Shown: positions 1 to 10,410 of the stretch, one piece after another
Position numbering within the stretch: the first letter of the stretch is position 1
Layout of the letters: every line of letters starts with the position of its first letter
Program-made: the position numbers and the translations under genes
Assembly (NCBI GenBank): GCA_902805475.1
Contig: CADCSX010000010.1
Location: 124,001 to 188,000, forward strand
Reading direction: 5' to 3'
DNA length: 64,000 nucleotides
Source of the DNA: Entonaema liquescens
Lineage: Eukaryota > Ascomycota > Sordariomycetes > Xylariales > Xylariaceae
Notes under the pieces: model-generated
The model's input: the letters and a program-made list of their open reading frames with translations, nothing else
The model's database searches: none
What the model was told of the DNA's origin: nothing

Positions 1-1822
1 TATACGGAGCTTAGGAACTGAGGCTAGGAGGGTGTGGCTTAAGCCTTACCGCGGGATTTTGGCCGTGGAAGGTTCTTAAATCAGGATATGCACTATTCCT
101 AGCATTACCACTCCCTGTTTGTGGCACAAGTCAGCGAAGACTTGTTAAGACGCTGATATCAGCATACATGAAATATTTTACTAGAAGCTGCAGCTTAGAA
201 CTGCCCGGTGCTTTGGGATGATATTGTGACTGGCGTGCTATATACCCCGTAGGAGCCTTATACATAGGTAGGTATATAGAATGTCGGTTCGCCCTATCAC
301 AACCTCCAATGTCCACACATCTTGTCCAAAGATCGACCCGTAACTTCAACGGCTCGCGTTATTTAATCGTCGATATCCACCCCCGTAAATGTGTTGGGCG
401 TCGTCTCGCATTATTCTTGTGTACCCATATAATATACTTGTTTTTGATACCGCCACAACCCTTTTAGTACTTATCATTTCCCATGTGTCCTAGACTTTCG
501 ATCATAATCTGTTTCGTCAGCTATATGAAGTATTTCTTAGGTCTGGAAGCTCGTATGTCCTAGTTTTTTTCTACTTGCCGCTTACATCTAGTCCCAGGCC
601 CAGACGATGTTGTAAATCCGAGTTAGGTATTTCTCGAAATATTTGGAAGTTGTCTATTTATCCTAACGCTAATATGATACAAAAGGTGGGATCATCATAG
701 GGGAAATGTGAGCGGATATTGAATTTAAAGATGCCATCATAAGTCTTAGTACGGCTCTTATTGGTCATCCTGCAAATACGGTTTGGGCAAGTGTAGAGAG
801 GATAGGATCTTATATAAACTACGTATTCCCCTGACTAGGGTCTCATAGATATTGAATCTTCTTTATTTGGAATATTGATGCTCCTAGTATATGCTTATTA
901 TTACTTGTATTGGGGATTAAGATATTTAACTACCTTCTTATCTATAGTCATAATTATACGCGTTTCTTTCTATTCATTCTTGTCTAGTTAGTTATTTTAA
1001 CCACAGTTTACCTTAGGTTAGTTAATTTTCCCCCCAGGTACATGCAATAACCAAGTCAGTGGTATCACGGCTTACACTACATACCTATGTATATACCTAA
1101 TGTTTATCTCTGACAGTCAAGTGTAACTTATTAAGAATAAAATATACAATCACAGTCCTGAGATCTGAAAATAAGCATGCGTGTTCGATCTGATCATCCT
1201 TGGCATCCACATTTCAATTTCCATCTCTGTACGTAATTAACAAGGTTCCGTGACGCGATTCCATCCCCAACCCCTGGCTTTCGTAAACCTCAGCCACCGG
1301 GCCAACCACCAACCTTCGTCGTCCGAGACTTTTTTGAAACGCCTATTTGTAACAAAGTCTGCCGCAGATTAGGACCAGTACTAAATTATGAACAACAACG
1401 CCACTTGCAACTACCAAACTACGAAACTACGAAACTACCACACACGGAACGATATTTGGGCTCCCTCTTTCTCGTCAGCACAATCGATAATCTCTAATAT
1501 CCTTGTCTAACCCCCCAAAAAAAGAATCTGTTGAAATATAGATCGCCCTGCTCTTTACCTGCGCGAGGAAAAGCTTGGCATTCATTTCTCTTCCATTCTT
1601 TGTTTGCTTCCGTCTCTATATTCTTCTCTTAGGCTGGCCTGGACCGCCGATTTGTAGTGCTGCGCATTTTTACGGCCGCTGGATTTCCCTTCGTTTTTCT
1701 TTTGGTATTTTTTTTTCTTCTTTTCGAGTCTACGTCGTCGTTATATCCTTTTTCTCGCTATTGAACTTCTTGGCACTTTAATACCCCTGGAGGAAGAAAT
1801 AAAACAAGAAAATCAAGACACA
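1..1822. other. Intergenic region upstream of RCR-like gene
   Basis: AT-rich DNA with many stops in all frames and no recognisable gene. The last 300 bases before the first gene are pyrimidine-rich with T runs, as is common for fungal promoters and 5' leaders. I see no tRNA and no strong repeat. Short open frames at 131-349 and 1575-1781 have no coding character. Confidence 0.6.
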
Positions 1823-2437
1823 ATGTTCGGAAAGACGCGTATCCCACCCTACACCCCGTCGACGGAGAATGTGGTACGGCGTCAGTATGTAGAGGAGAAT
1901 GGCCGCACTGTCTGGTTTTGGTATACTCGGGTACGTAATCAAGCATCGCAGCTTTGGGGCTATTCCTAACAGCATTACAGACGGGTGTGATTGTCAAATG
2001 GTCGATATTCCTGGGTATCCTCGTACTGCTCATGCTATACCTCGTCCTTGGTCGCATGCACGCCAGGAAGCGTATAAGAGCAGGTCAGGCACCAATGGCC
2101 TACCACGGTGTAAGTGCAAACCTCTGCTAATATCGCCTCATCAACTGACATATAGCAGTGGCTTCTTTCCCGTCAAGAGAGAGGCACCGTCGATCCGCAA
2201 TACGCTTGGCCGCAAGCTTCCTATACAACCTATCACCAGGGACAAGGTTACGGAGCTCCCAACTATGGCATGCACCCAGTGCCTCCTCCCGTCTACGACC
2301 CCAACAACCGACCCCCGATGTACGAAGGAAGTTCCAAGGTCGATCCAGTCCAAACCGGTGTAGAGCCGATGCGACAACCTGCCGGTGACGACTTTGCGCC
2401 ACCTCCCGGACCTCCACCTTCTGCTGCGCAGAGATAA
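1823..2437 (+). CDS. RCR-family single-pass membrane protein (Congo red resistance / cell-wall regulation type)
   Basis: Three exons: 1823-1930, 1981-2109 and 2159-2437 (the third could start at 2156), giving about 171 aa. All junctions are in phase 0. A short lumenal N-terminus is followed by one membrane segment at about residues 40-60 and then a basic stop-transfer stretch (RMHARKRIRAG). Next come the motif AYHGWLL and a tail rich in Pro, Tyr and Gln with MHPVPPPVYDPNN and PPMYE motifs. This order of TM, basic patch and PPxY-rich tail is typical of fungal Rcr1/Rcr2 relatives. In yeast these act in plasma-membrane and endosomal trafficking through Rsp5 binding to PY motifs and influence chitin deposition. 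The family call rests on architecture and motifs. No upstream in-frame start looks better, and the tail PPVY/PPMY motifs would be the Rsp5 sites. Confidence 0.72.
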
Positions 2438-2793
2438 ATGGTCGGTTGATTAGGAATAGATAAGTGCGGGCGGCTTTACCACTTAATGCTAAGATGAGGG
2501 AATGGTTGCACGGAAGACTTGCCAGATTTCATACCCCGAGCTTACAGGACGTAGCAAGAATTAGCATTGAATACAACGGGTGACTTGTACAGTTTGTGTG
2601 CAGGATAATAATCTCATTGTAGCCTATATTGGCACCAAGTGTTGCATGTGAACAGAATATTCAAAAGTGCCGGAACGTGCGCCGCTATGCGCCTTGAGCA
2701 AAGAATGAACACCCAAGTCCCTTTAGTATTGCGCCTGTCCCCAGGGTATCTACAAAATTAGCCAAACTCCGTATACGTATACTCATAATCCGT
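2438..2793. other. Short convergent intergenic region
   Basis: 3' ends of the RCR-like gene and the acidic hypothetical gene face each other across about 355 bases. No coding frame or repeat is visible; it presumably holds both polyadenylation regions. Confidence 0.6.
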
Positions 2794-3815
2794 TCAGTCC
2801 ATTTCCATAGCATCTGGGTCGTCTTCCGGGGCAAGTCCGGTTCCATTGTGATTCGTGAATCCATTCATAGAAACTGGCGTATCTGTATTAAACGGGGATG
2901 GATCAGGCGTTGTGGATGATATTGAAAACGAAGGAGTAAATTGTTGTTCGTGCTTCTCCTTTTGCTTCTCCCTAGCTCTTTGTCTCGCTTCTATAATAGC
3001 TCTCCTCACACTATCGTGTTCCTCAGGTACGGTTAAGGATGTAGGCTCCCTATATAACACCAGTTGCATACCGGCAATTTCGCCGTCTTTGTTGGCTAGT
3101 ACTGAGGGTGGAATGCGGGTCTGCATCAGATGCTTCTCAATGTCGGGTATAAAGATGAGGCGGCCGTCGCTATCGGAGTCGGTATCTGATAGCTCGTCAT
3201 CTAGGTTATAGATATACACCTTATGCTTAGAGTCGTCGAGCTGCATGATGTCATTCTCGGGAATCTGGCCTAGAGAGTTGCATTCGGTTGGCCTGAGCTT
3301 GGGGCTCTCGACCGGAACGTAGAGTTTCTGGCCATTTTGTTCTGTCGTGGAAAATGATGTTAGTGACAAACATGTCGACTACTTAGGTATAAATTGGTGA
3401 GGAATTAAGTATAAGAAAACCTACCAAGATTGAGAAGACTTAACCGCTTGGATAGTCTTTCATTGTCCTGAGACTCAGCTTTCCTCTTGCGCATCTTGCG
3501 CGTTCCTCCACCGACATTGAGGTATTGTTGATTATATTGTTGCGACAAATCAGAAGTAAAGGGTTCATAAGTGTTGGGGTTGGAGTTGGGATCGGAATTG
3601 GGGAAGGGATAATAGTTTCCATTAACGGAAGCCCCATTGATGGAAGCGCCTGGAATAGCGGAAGTAGGAGCTGCGGTAGCGGTGGCGGTAGCGGTAGCGG
3701 TTGCGGGGAATTGCATAGCTCTAGGATTGGCCTGTAATTGATATGGGTTATGTGGGTTGTAAGGAAACCCAGAAAGAGCAAAGGCGGTAGAGCTTGGTCC
3801 AACTTGGACATCCAT
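2794..3815 (-). CDS. Conserved fungal hypothetical protein, acidic central region
   Basis: Two exons on the minus strand: 3425-3815 and 2794-3341, with intron 3342-3424, encode 312 aa. The junction completes a Glu codon and gives the continuous segment LLNLEQNGQKLYVP. The N-terminal 110 residues are low complexity (Pro, Ala-Thr repeats, Asn). A basic patch with KMRKRK follows at about 112-117. The conserved core starts near residue 130 with YVPVESPKLRP. It continues with a segment on binding MQLDDSKHKVYIYNLDD, an acidic SDTDSDSD run, FIPDIEKHL and RIPPSVLAN. A basic Arg-Glu helix and a disordered tail end the protein. I have seen this core as a widespread Pezizomycotina protein of unknown function and assign none. 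The gene is divergent to alanyl-tRNA synthetase. Confidence 0.75.
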
Positions 3816-4094
3816 TTTCTTTATCTTTTTCCCCTCCTCTTCTTATCAAGTAAAGTACTTAATTAACTAACAACAAGTTGTGTGTGTGTGTGCACCGGAA
3901 TCGCTCTCTTCGAATAGCCGCGAGAATAAGCGATAAAGTCTTATAATAAAATTGATTTAATAAGGGTATTCAATAATCAATTTGATAATCTTTTTGTTTT
4001 TGTTTAAAAGATATGATTCCGAAGTCGCAGGTTTGAATTAAATGAGTAAGAGAGGATCCAATTGAAGTTGGGAAATTTTAAGCGTCTAAGCCGA
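3816..4094. promoter_or_regulatory. Divergent promoter between acidic hypothetical gene and ALA1
   Basis: About 280 bases before the first possible ALA1 start, containing a (TG)7 dinucleotide run at 3879-3892 and AT-rich DNA. Short upstream ATGs at 4041 (24-base uORF) and 4106 (54-base uORF, out of frame) would matter only if transcription starts upstream of them. Confidence 0.45.
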
Positions 4095-4346
4095 ATGAAA
4101 ATCCAATGCGGCGGACAGTCGCCGTTTATAGGCGGCGCAATTTTGAGTCATTCTTGTAGAAGTTTCTATCCTTTTTCTACGCACCCGCACCCGGCCGCAA
4201 ACAACCTTCTTCGGCCGGCTTCTAATTACTCCACCACAACGAACAAATCCGAATACTCGTCTCGCTTACGTTTTTTTCTTTCTTGTTCATCCGTCTACCG
4301 ATTCCGATTCTCGACAACAAGAGCTTATCATCACACCGTCGCCGTC
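4095..4346 (+). other. ALA1: In-frame N-terminal extension of ALA1, candidate mitochondrial presequence
   Basis: Eighty-four sense codons between ATG 4095 and ATG 4347 in the ALA1 frame. The segment is rich in Ser, Arg, Phe and His with about eight Lys/Arg and a single Glu, and ends near RFSTTRAYHH, which resembles a presequence cleavage region. The upstream ATG has C at -3, a weak context that would allow leaky scanning to 4347. Whether transcripts reach 4095 is unknown. Confidence 0.5.
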
Positions 4347-7300
4347 ATGGGCGAGCCTAAGTGGACCGGCGTTGGCGTCCGCAAGACTTTCTTCGAATTC
4401 TTCGAGAAGAGAGGACATACGATAGGTACGCCATACCGCGAATCAACATCATCACCACATAACAACTTTTCTGTTTTATTATTTAATACTAATTAATATT
4501 CTTTCATTAAACCATATAAATAATAAATACTAATTTTCCTCGTTTTCCCCAGTGCCCTCATCGTCTGTCGTCCCTCACAATGATCCCACCTTACTCTTCA
4601 CCAATGCGGGCATGAACCAGTTCAAGCCCATATTCCTGGGCACTGTTTCAAGCACCGATGAGATGTCCAAGTTGAAGCGCGCTGTCGATACGCAGAAGTG
4701 TATACGCGCTGGCGGGAAACACAATGTATGATACCTCGCCACCCTTATTCTACCAACGTACTTGATCTTAACACACGAATGCGCAGGATCTCGACGAGTG
4801 AGTTTGGTGATGGTTCTACTTAAAACGCTATCAAAATTCTATGCGTATGCTAATCGGAAATTCAGTGTCGGCAAAGACAGTTATCACCATGTAGGCGCAT
4901 ATGGTTATCTTCTGTCCGTCTTGAAGAACTAACTGTAATTGCAGACTTTCTTTGAGATGTTGGGCAACTGGTCCTTCGGGGATTATTTCAAGAAGGAGGC
5001 CATAGCATGGTCGTGGGAACTTCTCACCAAGGTTTATGGATTGGACCCCGCGAGACTCTACGTCACCTATTTCGAAGGCAACCCCGCCATGAATCTCGAG
5101 CCCGACTTAGAAGCCAAGGAATTGTGGAGATCTGTTGGTGTCCCCGAGGATCATATCCTACCCGGTGATATGAAGGACAACTTCTGGGAGATGGGCGACC
5201 AGGGTCCCTGTGGCCCTTGCAGCGAGGTTCACTACGACAAGGTGGGAGGCCGTAATGCCGCACACCTAGTCAACCAAGACGATCCCTTAGTCGTAGAGAT
5301 TTGGAATAACGTCTTCATGCAATTCGACCGTCAGAAAGATGGCTCGCTCAAGTCTTTACCGGCGAAACATATCGATACGGGAATGGGCTTCGAGCGATTA
5401 GTATCCGCACTTCAAGACAAGAGTTCCAACTATGCAACCGATATCTTCACCCCACTATTCGACAAGATCCAAGAAGTGACGGAAGCACGACCATATACTG
5501 ACAAGTATGGTAAAGATGATGCGGACGGCATTGATACTGCTTATCGTGTAATTGCCGATCATATTCGATTGCTTACTTTCGCCATATCAGATGGCGCTGT
5601 GCCTAACAATGAGGGCAGAGGCTACGTTGTTCGTCGTGTATTACGAAGAGGATCGCGTTATGCTCGAAAGTATTTCAATGTAGAAATTGGTTCATTCTTC
5701 TCCAAAATCTTGCCTGCACTCGTCGATCAGATGGGCGAACAGTTCCCAGAAATTGTCAAAAAGCAGCAAGACATTAAAGAGATCCTAGATGAGGAAGAGG
5801 AGGCATTTGCTAGGACATTGGACCGTGGAGAGAAGCAGTTTGAAAAGTATGCAGCTCAGGCAGTGAACCGCGGAACGAAGAAGCTCTCCGGAGCGGACGT
5901 TTGGAGGTTATACGACACTTTCGGTTTCCCGGAAGATCTAACTAAGCTCATGGCCGAGGAGCGAGGTCTTGAAACAGACGAGGACGAAATCGCCATTGCC
6001 AGAGAAAAGGCCCGAGAAGCCAGCAAAGCCGTAAAGGAGGCAGTCCAAACCTTTGCGAAGTTGAACGTCCACCAAATCGCCGAATTAAAAGACAAACTGC
6101 AAGTGCCCGTTCCGGACGATGAACCCAAGTTTACGAAGGGTGACACGACCGGAAAAGTTCAGCTTATCTACACAGGCACCGATTTCGTCAAGTCTACTAA
6201 GGACCTCCCACCAAATACACCCTTCGGTCTTTTACTAGACAGAACCAATTTCTACGCCGAACAGGGTGGCCAGGTTGCTGATACGGGAAAAATTGTTATC
6301 GACGATGTTGCTGAGTTCGAAGTTCACGACGTTCAGCAATTTGGAGGATATATAATCCACAACGGATTCCTAAAGTACGGAGAACTCAAGGCTGGGGACG
6401 AAGTTATCTGCGAATACGATGAGCTTAGGAGACTGCCTATTCGTAACAACCACACCGGCACTCATATTCTCAACCACTCTCTACGGGAGGTATTGGGCGA
6501 AGATGTCAATCAGAAAGGCTCGCTAGTCGATCAAGACAAGCTCCGTTTCGACTTCTCACACAAAGCAGCAGTTACTCTCCCCGAGCTTAAGAAGATCGAG
6601 CATCTATCGAATGAGTATATCCGACAAAATTGCAAGATTTACTCAAAGGATGTTGAGCTTGACTTGGCGAAGAAGATCAACGGTGTACGTGCAGTCTTCG
6701 GCGAGACCTATCCTAACCCCGTCCGAGTAGTATCGGTTGGTATCGATGTCGACATGTTACTTGAGGCGCCAGAGAATCCCGAATGGCGAAAGGTCAGTGT
6801 TGAATTCTGCGGTGGCACGCACGTTGACCAGACTGGCATCATCAAGGACCTAGTTGTGGTGGAAGAAAGCGGTATTGCCAAGGGTATTCGCCGCATTGTA
6901 GCATACACAGGAGATGCTGCGCATCGTGTACAGCGTGAGGCTGAAGACTTCTCTAAGCGCATCTCTGCTATCGATGCCTTACCATTTGGCCCTGAAAAGG
7001 AGGCCGAAGTCAAGCAGGCCACAGTAGATCTCAACAACCTCGTAGTATCTACCCTGACTAAGGAAGACCTAAAGACACGGTTTGCAAAGGTGGTTAAGGC
7101 CGTCGTAGACGAACAAAAGAAGCGGCAGAAGGCCGAAAGCAAGACGGCACTTGATACTGTATCAGCCCACTTCTCCAAAGACGAAAATAAGGAGGCTAAG
7201 TACTTTGTCGGGCACTTGCCAATCTCCGCCAATGCCAAGGCCGTTGCGGATGTTATGAACCACTTTAAGAGCAAGGATAAGGACCGGTCCGTTTACATTT

Positions 7301-7588
7301 TCGGTGGCAGTAAGACCGAGGGAGCCGTCGTGCATGGTGTATACGTCGGTACAGTAAGTCGAGTTCCCATATTCACCCTCAGAGATGAACACTACTAACA
7401 TCCACATCCAGCACCTTACCTCGCAAGGTGTAACTGCTGAGAAATGGGCAGCAGCTGTCACTGAAGTGGTTGGCGGCAAATCGGGCGGTAAGGAACCGAC
7501 ACGGCAAGGCCAGGGAACCAACGCAGACAAGATAGAGGAGGCTGTCGCTGTTGCAGAAAAATGGCTCGCGGAAAAGCTGAAGATCTGA
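4347..7588 (+). CDS. ALA1: Alanyl-tRNA synthetase, probably dual cytosolic/mitochondrial
   Basis: Six exons: 4347-4425, 4553-4725, 4787-4797, 4866-4890, 4945-7353 and 7412-7588, encoding 957 aa from the ATG at 4347. It attaches alanine to tRNA(Ala). The class II catalytic core is clear: HTIVPSSSVVPHNDPTLLFT, then KCIRAGGKHN, DVGKDSYHH and FEMLGNWSFGDYFKK. The editing domain shows NNHTGTHILNHSL (HxxxH) and VEFCGGTHV (CxxxH), which bind zinc. A C-Ala region closes the protein, and the length matches yeast Ala1 (958 aa). Two micro-exons of 11 and 25 bases are needed to keep the conserved core intact. An in-frame ATG at 4095 adds 84 residues rich in Arg and Ser and nearly free of acids, consistent with a mitochondrial presequence. 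The 4347 ATG has the better start context (G at -3, G at +4). One gene serving both compartments is known for yeast ALA1. Confidence 0.95.
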
Positions 7589-8190
7589 AGCATCCAGTGC
7601 TCCATCTCACTTACCATATATCGAGCCATATTACAAGTGTCTCGAGAAACTACCACGTTGCCTGAAAGGTTAAGCCAGGGCGGTATAAACGGGCCAAGCC
7701 CGGGAAACATATAAAGAAAAAAAGAAAAAGGACCGCTTTAGAAGAAGCTAGTCAGGGCCCTACAATAGGGAATCATAAGGTTACGCAGAAAAAGAGCCGC
7801 TATCCGGATTATGTGCCTTTCTCCCTTATGAAACTTGACTCACGGTAACGAACGCGGGAAGATGTATAGGCTATCATAAGCTGCATACACATGTATAAAC
7901 AAAGAAGACACCGTAGCTTAAGCTAAGATAAAACCCCACATGGGGATAGTAACATATTATATTACTCAATCGCGGTTGTGATATCTAACAGAGTCGTCGT
8001 CTATTTTTAACTTCCAAATACCACGGGATATGGTACAAGTAAATATATACTCAGGCGCCATGCCACGAGCCATGAATTAACATGACTTATTCGCACCCAT
8101 TGCGCCTATCCTGCTCTCCACCGTACCAGGACGCCCCTATTCTCGACATGCGTGACACCAAACCGATCATCGTGCATTCCCGGCAGCCCA
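7589..8190. other. Convergent intergenic region
   Basis: 3' flanks of ALA1 and the NDUFAF7-like gene, about 600 bases. I see only A-rich patches and no gene, tRNA or repeat of note. Confidence 0.6.
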
Positions 8191-9723
8191 TCATACCGTA
8201 ACCATAACACTCGCATTCCGATACCAACTCAACAGCGGATTCTCTCCGCTCTGCGTCCTCGTATCCTCGACAAACGCCCACGACCGCATAAACGCCTCGT
8301 GGCCCATAACGCGCGTCAGCTTCCCCGTCAAAGCGCGGTACACGGCCTCCATGACGTGGAAATCCGTGGGGAACAAAATATCAAAGTACCCCTGGTGCAC
8401 GAGCGGCGTCGACACGGGAACCATGCGCCGCTGGTACCGCGTCTGGACGACGGGGGCGTTGAGCCCGCGCACGGCGTCGGGTAAGGTGTGGAAATCGCTC
8501 GTGACGAGCCTGTGCGCGGGGAACGCGCGCTCGAGGATGTCGAAGAACTGCATCAGGCGCGTGGGGATGTACTCGGGGTCGCTGAGGTTAGGGGCGAGGG
8601 GCATTTGCGTCTTGAGCCAACGGGTGGTGCGGTTCGTGGGGTACGGGACGCGGTACCGGCCTCCTGTTGCGGCGTGTCGCACGCGCAGGAACCGAGCCGC
8701 GACGGGATCGAGAACGGGCTCGTAGAACTCGTAGAAGTCGCCGTGGCCGTCGATTAGCACGGTGCCCTGGAGGGGCTCTTCGGTCTGCATGTCGTAGCGC
8801 AGGACGTCGTGGGCGAAGTTGTCGAAGACTTCCATGGCTAGGAAGAAGCAGGGGGACGGTACACGGGCGTCCCAGTCGAAGATGGACTTATTGATGATTT
8901 CCACTTTGCTAGCGTGCCCCCTAGATGCAGCCGTAGCGAGAAGTTGGGAGTTTTGGAGAGCAGCTAGAGACGGGGAAATCTCGATGATCTTGTACTTGGT
9001 GCGGTCGTACACGGTGGGCTCGATGTCCCGGATGTAGTCGAGGATGTTGAGCATGAGAGTGCCACGGCCGGCACCCATCTCGTAGATGATGAGGTCATGG
9101 TAGGGGTATGTTGTCATCAGGTAGTTGGATAGGAGGTAGCGAGCGATAGCTTCGCCGTAATAAGGGCGGAACAGCTCAGTGGGGGTATGCCAGAGCTGAC
9201 GGGTATCGTCGGGGCGTCCCTCGCTTTTATCTAAAGCATCTTCGAATTCGATGTATCGTCGCCCCAGCTCGTCATGGAAAGCTGGCTCATCCCGTAGCGA
9301 ATTGAAGTCAAAGGGCTCTCCGGGGCTAAAGATGACGACTTGCTTAGAGAAGTAACCATAGTGGGGGTTGTATAAGCTATCCTCTATGAAGTCGCGCATG
9401 AGCATCTTAACTTTCCGCGGGCGTTCCCTCCGTGGCCTTAGATCATTCGCCGTCACCGTAGGATAACTCTTATATTCCTCCGACATGTCCTGGGGAAATA
9501 TCTCCGTCCTTTGTTGCCAATGGCTCTCCTTTTCAGGTAACCCTTGCTTTGCCCCTCTGATAGTATTCCGGCTAGCCATGTGCCGCCTCTGCTGGTGCTC
9601 GCATCGTTGTATTCTCCGGCCATGGTGAAGGCAGGAGGATAATGCAGCAAGATTCCTCCTGGATGGACAAGCCGGGTGTCGAAACAATTGGCGAAAGAGC
9701 TGGGCGACAATGGGAGAGTCCAT
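8191..9723 (-). CDS. Mitochondrial SAM-dependent methyltransferase, NDUFAF7/MidA family (DUF185)
   Basis: Single exon of 510 aa from the first real ATG at 9723; the frame is open further upstream but only with non-ATG codons. The N-terminus is Arg-rich and nearly free of acidic residues for about 60 residues, fitting a mitochondrial presequence. The family core follows: RDFIEDSLYNPHYGYFSK at about 110-127, then HTPTELFRPYYGEAIARYL and the SAM-binding motif YEMGAGRGTLMLNIL at about 214-228. IIEISPSLAALQ and FLAMEVFDNFAHD come next. Human NDUFAF7 dimethylates an arginine of complex I subunit NDUFS2; fungal members with this large insertion are less studied, so the substrate is inferred. The 3' half is notably GC-rich. 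Divergent from the cysteine synthase-like gene, with a MITE between them. Confidence 0.85.
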   Translation of the reverse strand: MDSPIVAQLFRQLFRHPACPSRRNLAALSSCLHHGRRIQRCEHQQRRHMASRNTIRGAKQGLPEKESHWQQRTEIFPQDMSEEYKSYPTVTANDLRPRRERPRKVKMLMRDFIEDSLYNPHYGYFSKQVVIFSPGEPFDFNSLRDEPAFHDELGRRYIEFEDALDKSEGRPDDTRQLWHTPTELFRPYYGEAIARYLLSNYLMTTYPYHDLIIYEMGAGRGTLMLNILDYIRDIEPTVYDRTKYKIIEISPSLAALQNSQLLATAASRGHASKVEIINKSIFDWDARVPSPCFFLAMEVFDNFAHDVLRYDMQTEEPLQGTVLIDGHGDFYEFYEPVLDPVAARFLRVRHAATGGRYRVPYPTNRTTRWLKTQMPLAPNLSDPEYIPTRLMQFFDILERAFPAHRLVTSDFHTLPDAVRGLNAPVVQTRYQRRMVPVSTPLVHQGYFDILFPTDFHVMEAVYRALTGKLTRVMGHEAFMRSWAFVEDTRTQSGENPLLSWYRNASVMVTV

Positions 9724-9887
9724 GGTTTGGACGTTCTTCGGGGGTCCAATGTTGGTAAAAAGGTTCAAGGATTTAGCGCTTCGCCGAAGCCTTTTTTGGG
9801 ATTGAGAGTGGGTTCCACTTTTTAACCTACCCCGTACCGACGTACCTTTCACACTTAACACTTAAAAAAGAAGAAAAAAGAACTTTG

Positions 9888-10158
9888 TACGAAGGTCCGG
9901 GCCAAAAGTTTCGCACATGTCTAAATTCTTGGCATCCCATTCTAACGTTTGTCGGTGTTTCTAGCACTGTATCAATCCCATACTAAATAGGGAGTTGATA
10001 GTGGCCCGTACACTAAGATTAGGGGGCTTATCACTATATTTTTAGGGAGCCTATCCACTATAGCTCAGATAATACCGTACAACTCCTTTTAATTCATACG
10101 TAGCTTACCTAAGCTTAAAAAGCTCAGATGTGCGAAACTTTTGGCCCGGACCTTCGTA
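9888..10158. mobile_element. MITE with 29-bp perfect terminal inverted repeats and TA target duplication
   Basis: The element spans 9890-10156 (267 bp). Its left end starts CGAAGGTCCGGGCC and continues to 9918. The right end, from about 10128 to 10156, is the exact reverse complement over 29 bases. Both ends are flanked by TA (9888-9889 and 10157-10158), the signature of Tc1/mariner-type insertion. The interior is AT-rich with no coding frame, so it is non-autonomous. It sits 165 bp upstream of the NDUFAF7-like start and 254 bp upstream of the cysteine synthase-like start, within their shared promoter region. The perfect inverted repeats suggest a recent insertion. Confidence 0.88.
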
Positions 10159-10410
10159 TATCGTAAGGTTCCTGGACATGGCGTCACTGACGTATTTTAG
10201 CCCTCCCTCAGCTTCTAAATAAGTAACAAGTCACTTGACCAAACTAATACCTTTAATTACCAATTGTGTGTAACCCAAAACGTTTATTATTATCTCTATA
10301 TCTTAGAATAAAATGGATTTGCTATCATAGAATCGAGAATTACAGTGGGTTGGTCCAATCAGACATAAAAGAAGGGACCAAGTAAAAAGAAAGAAAAAAA
10401 AAGAAAAGAA

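Noticed and set aside
9453..9749. 98-codon minus-strand frame within the NDUFAF7-like gene
   Set aside because: Shadow frame of the real 510-aa gene.
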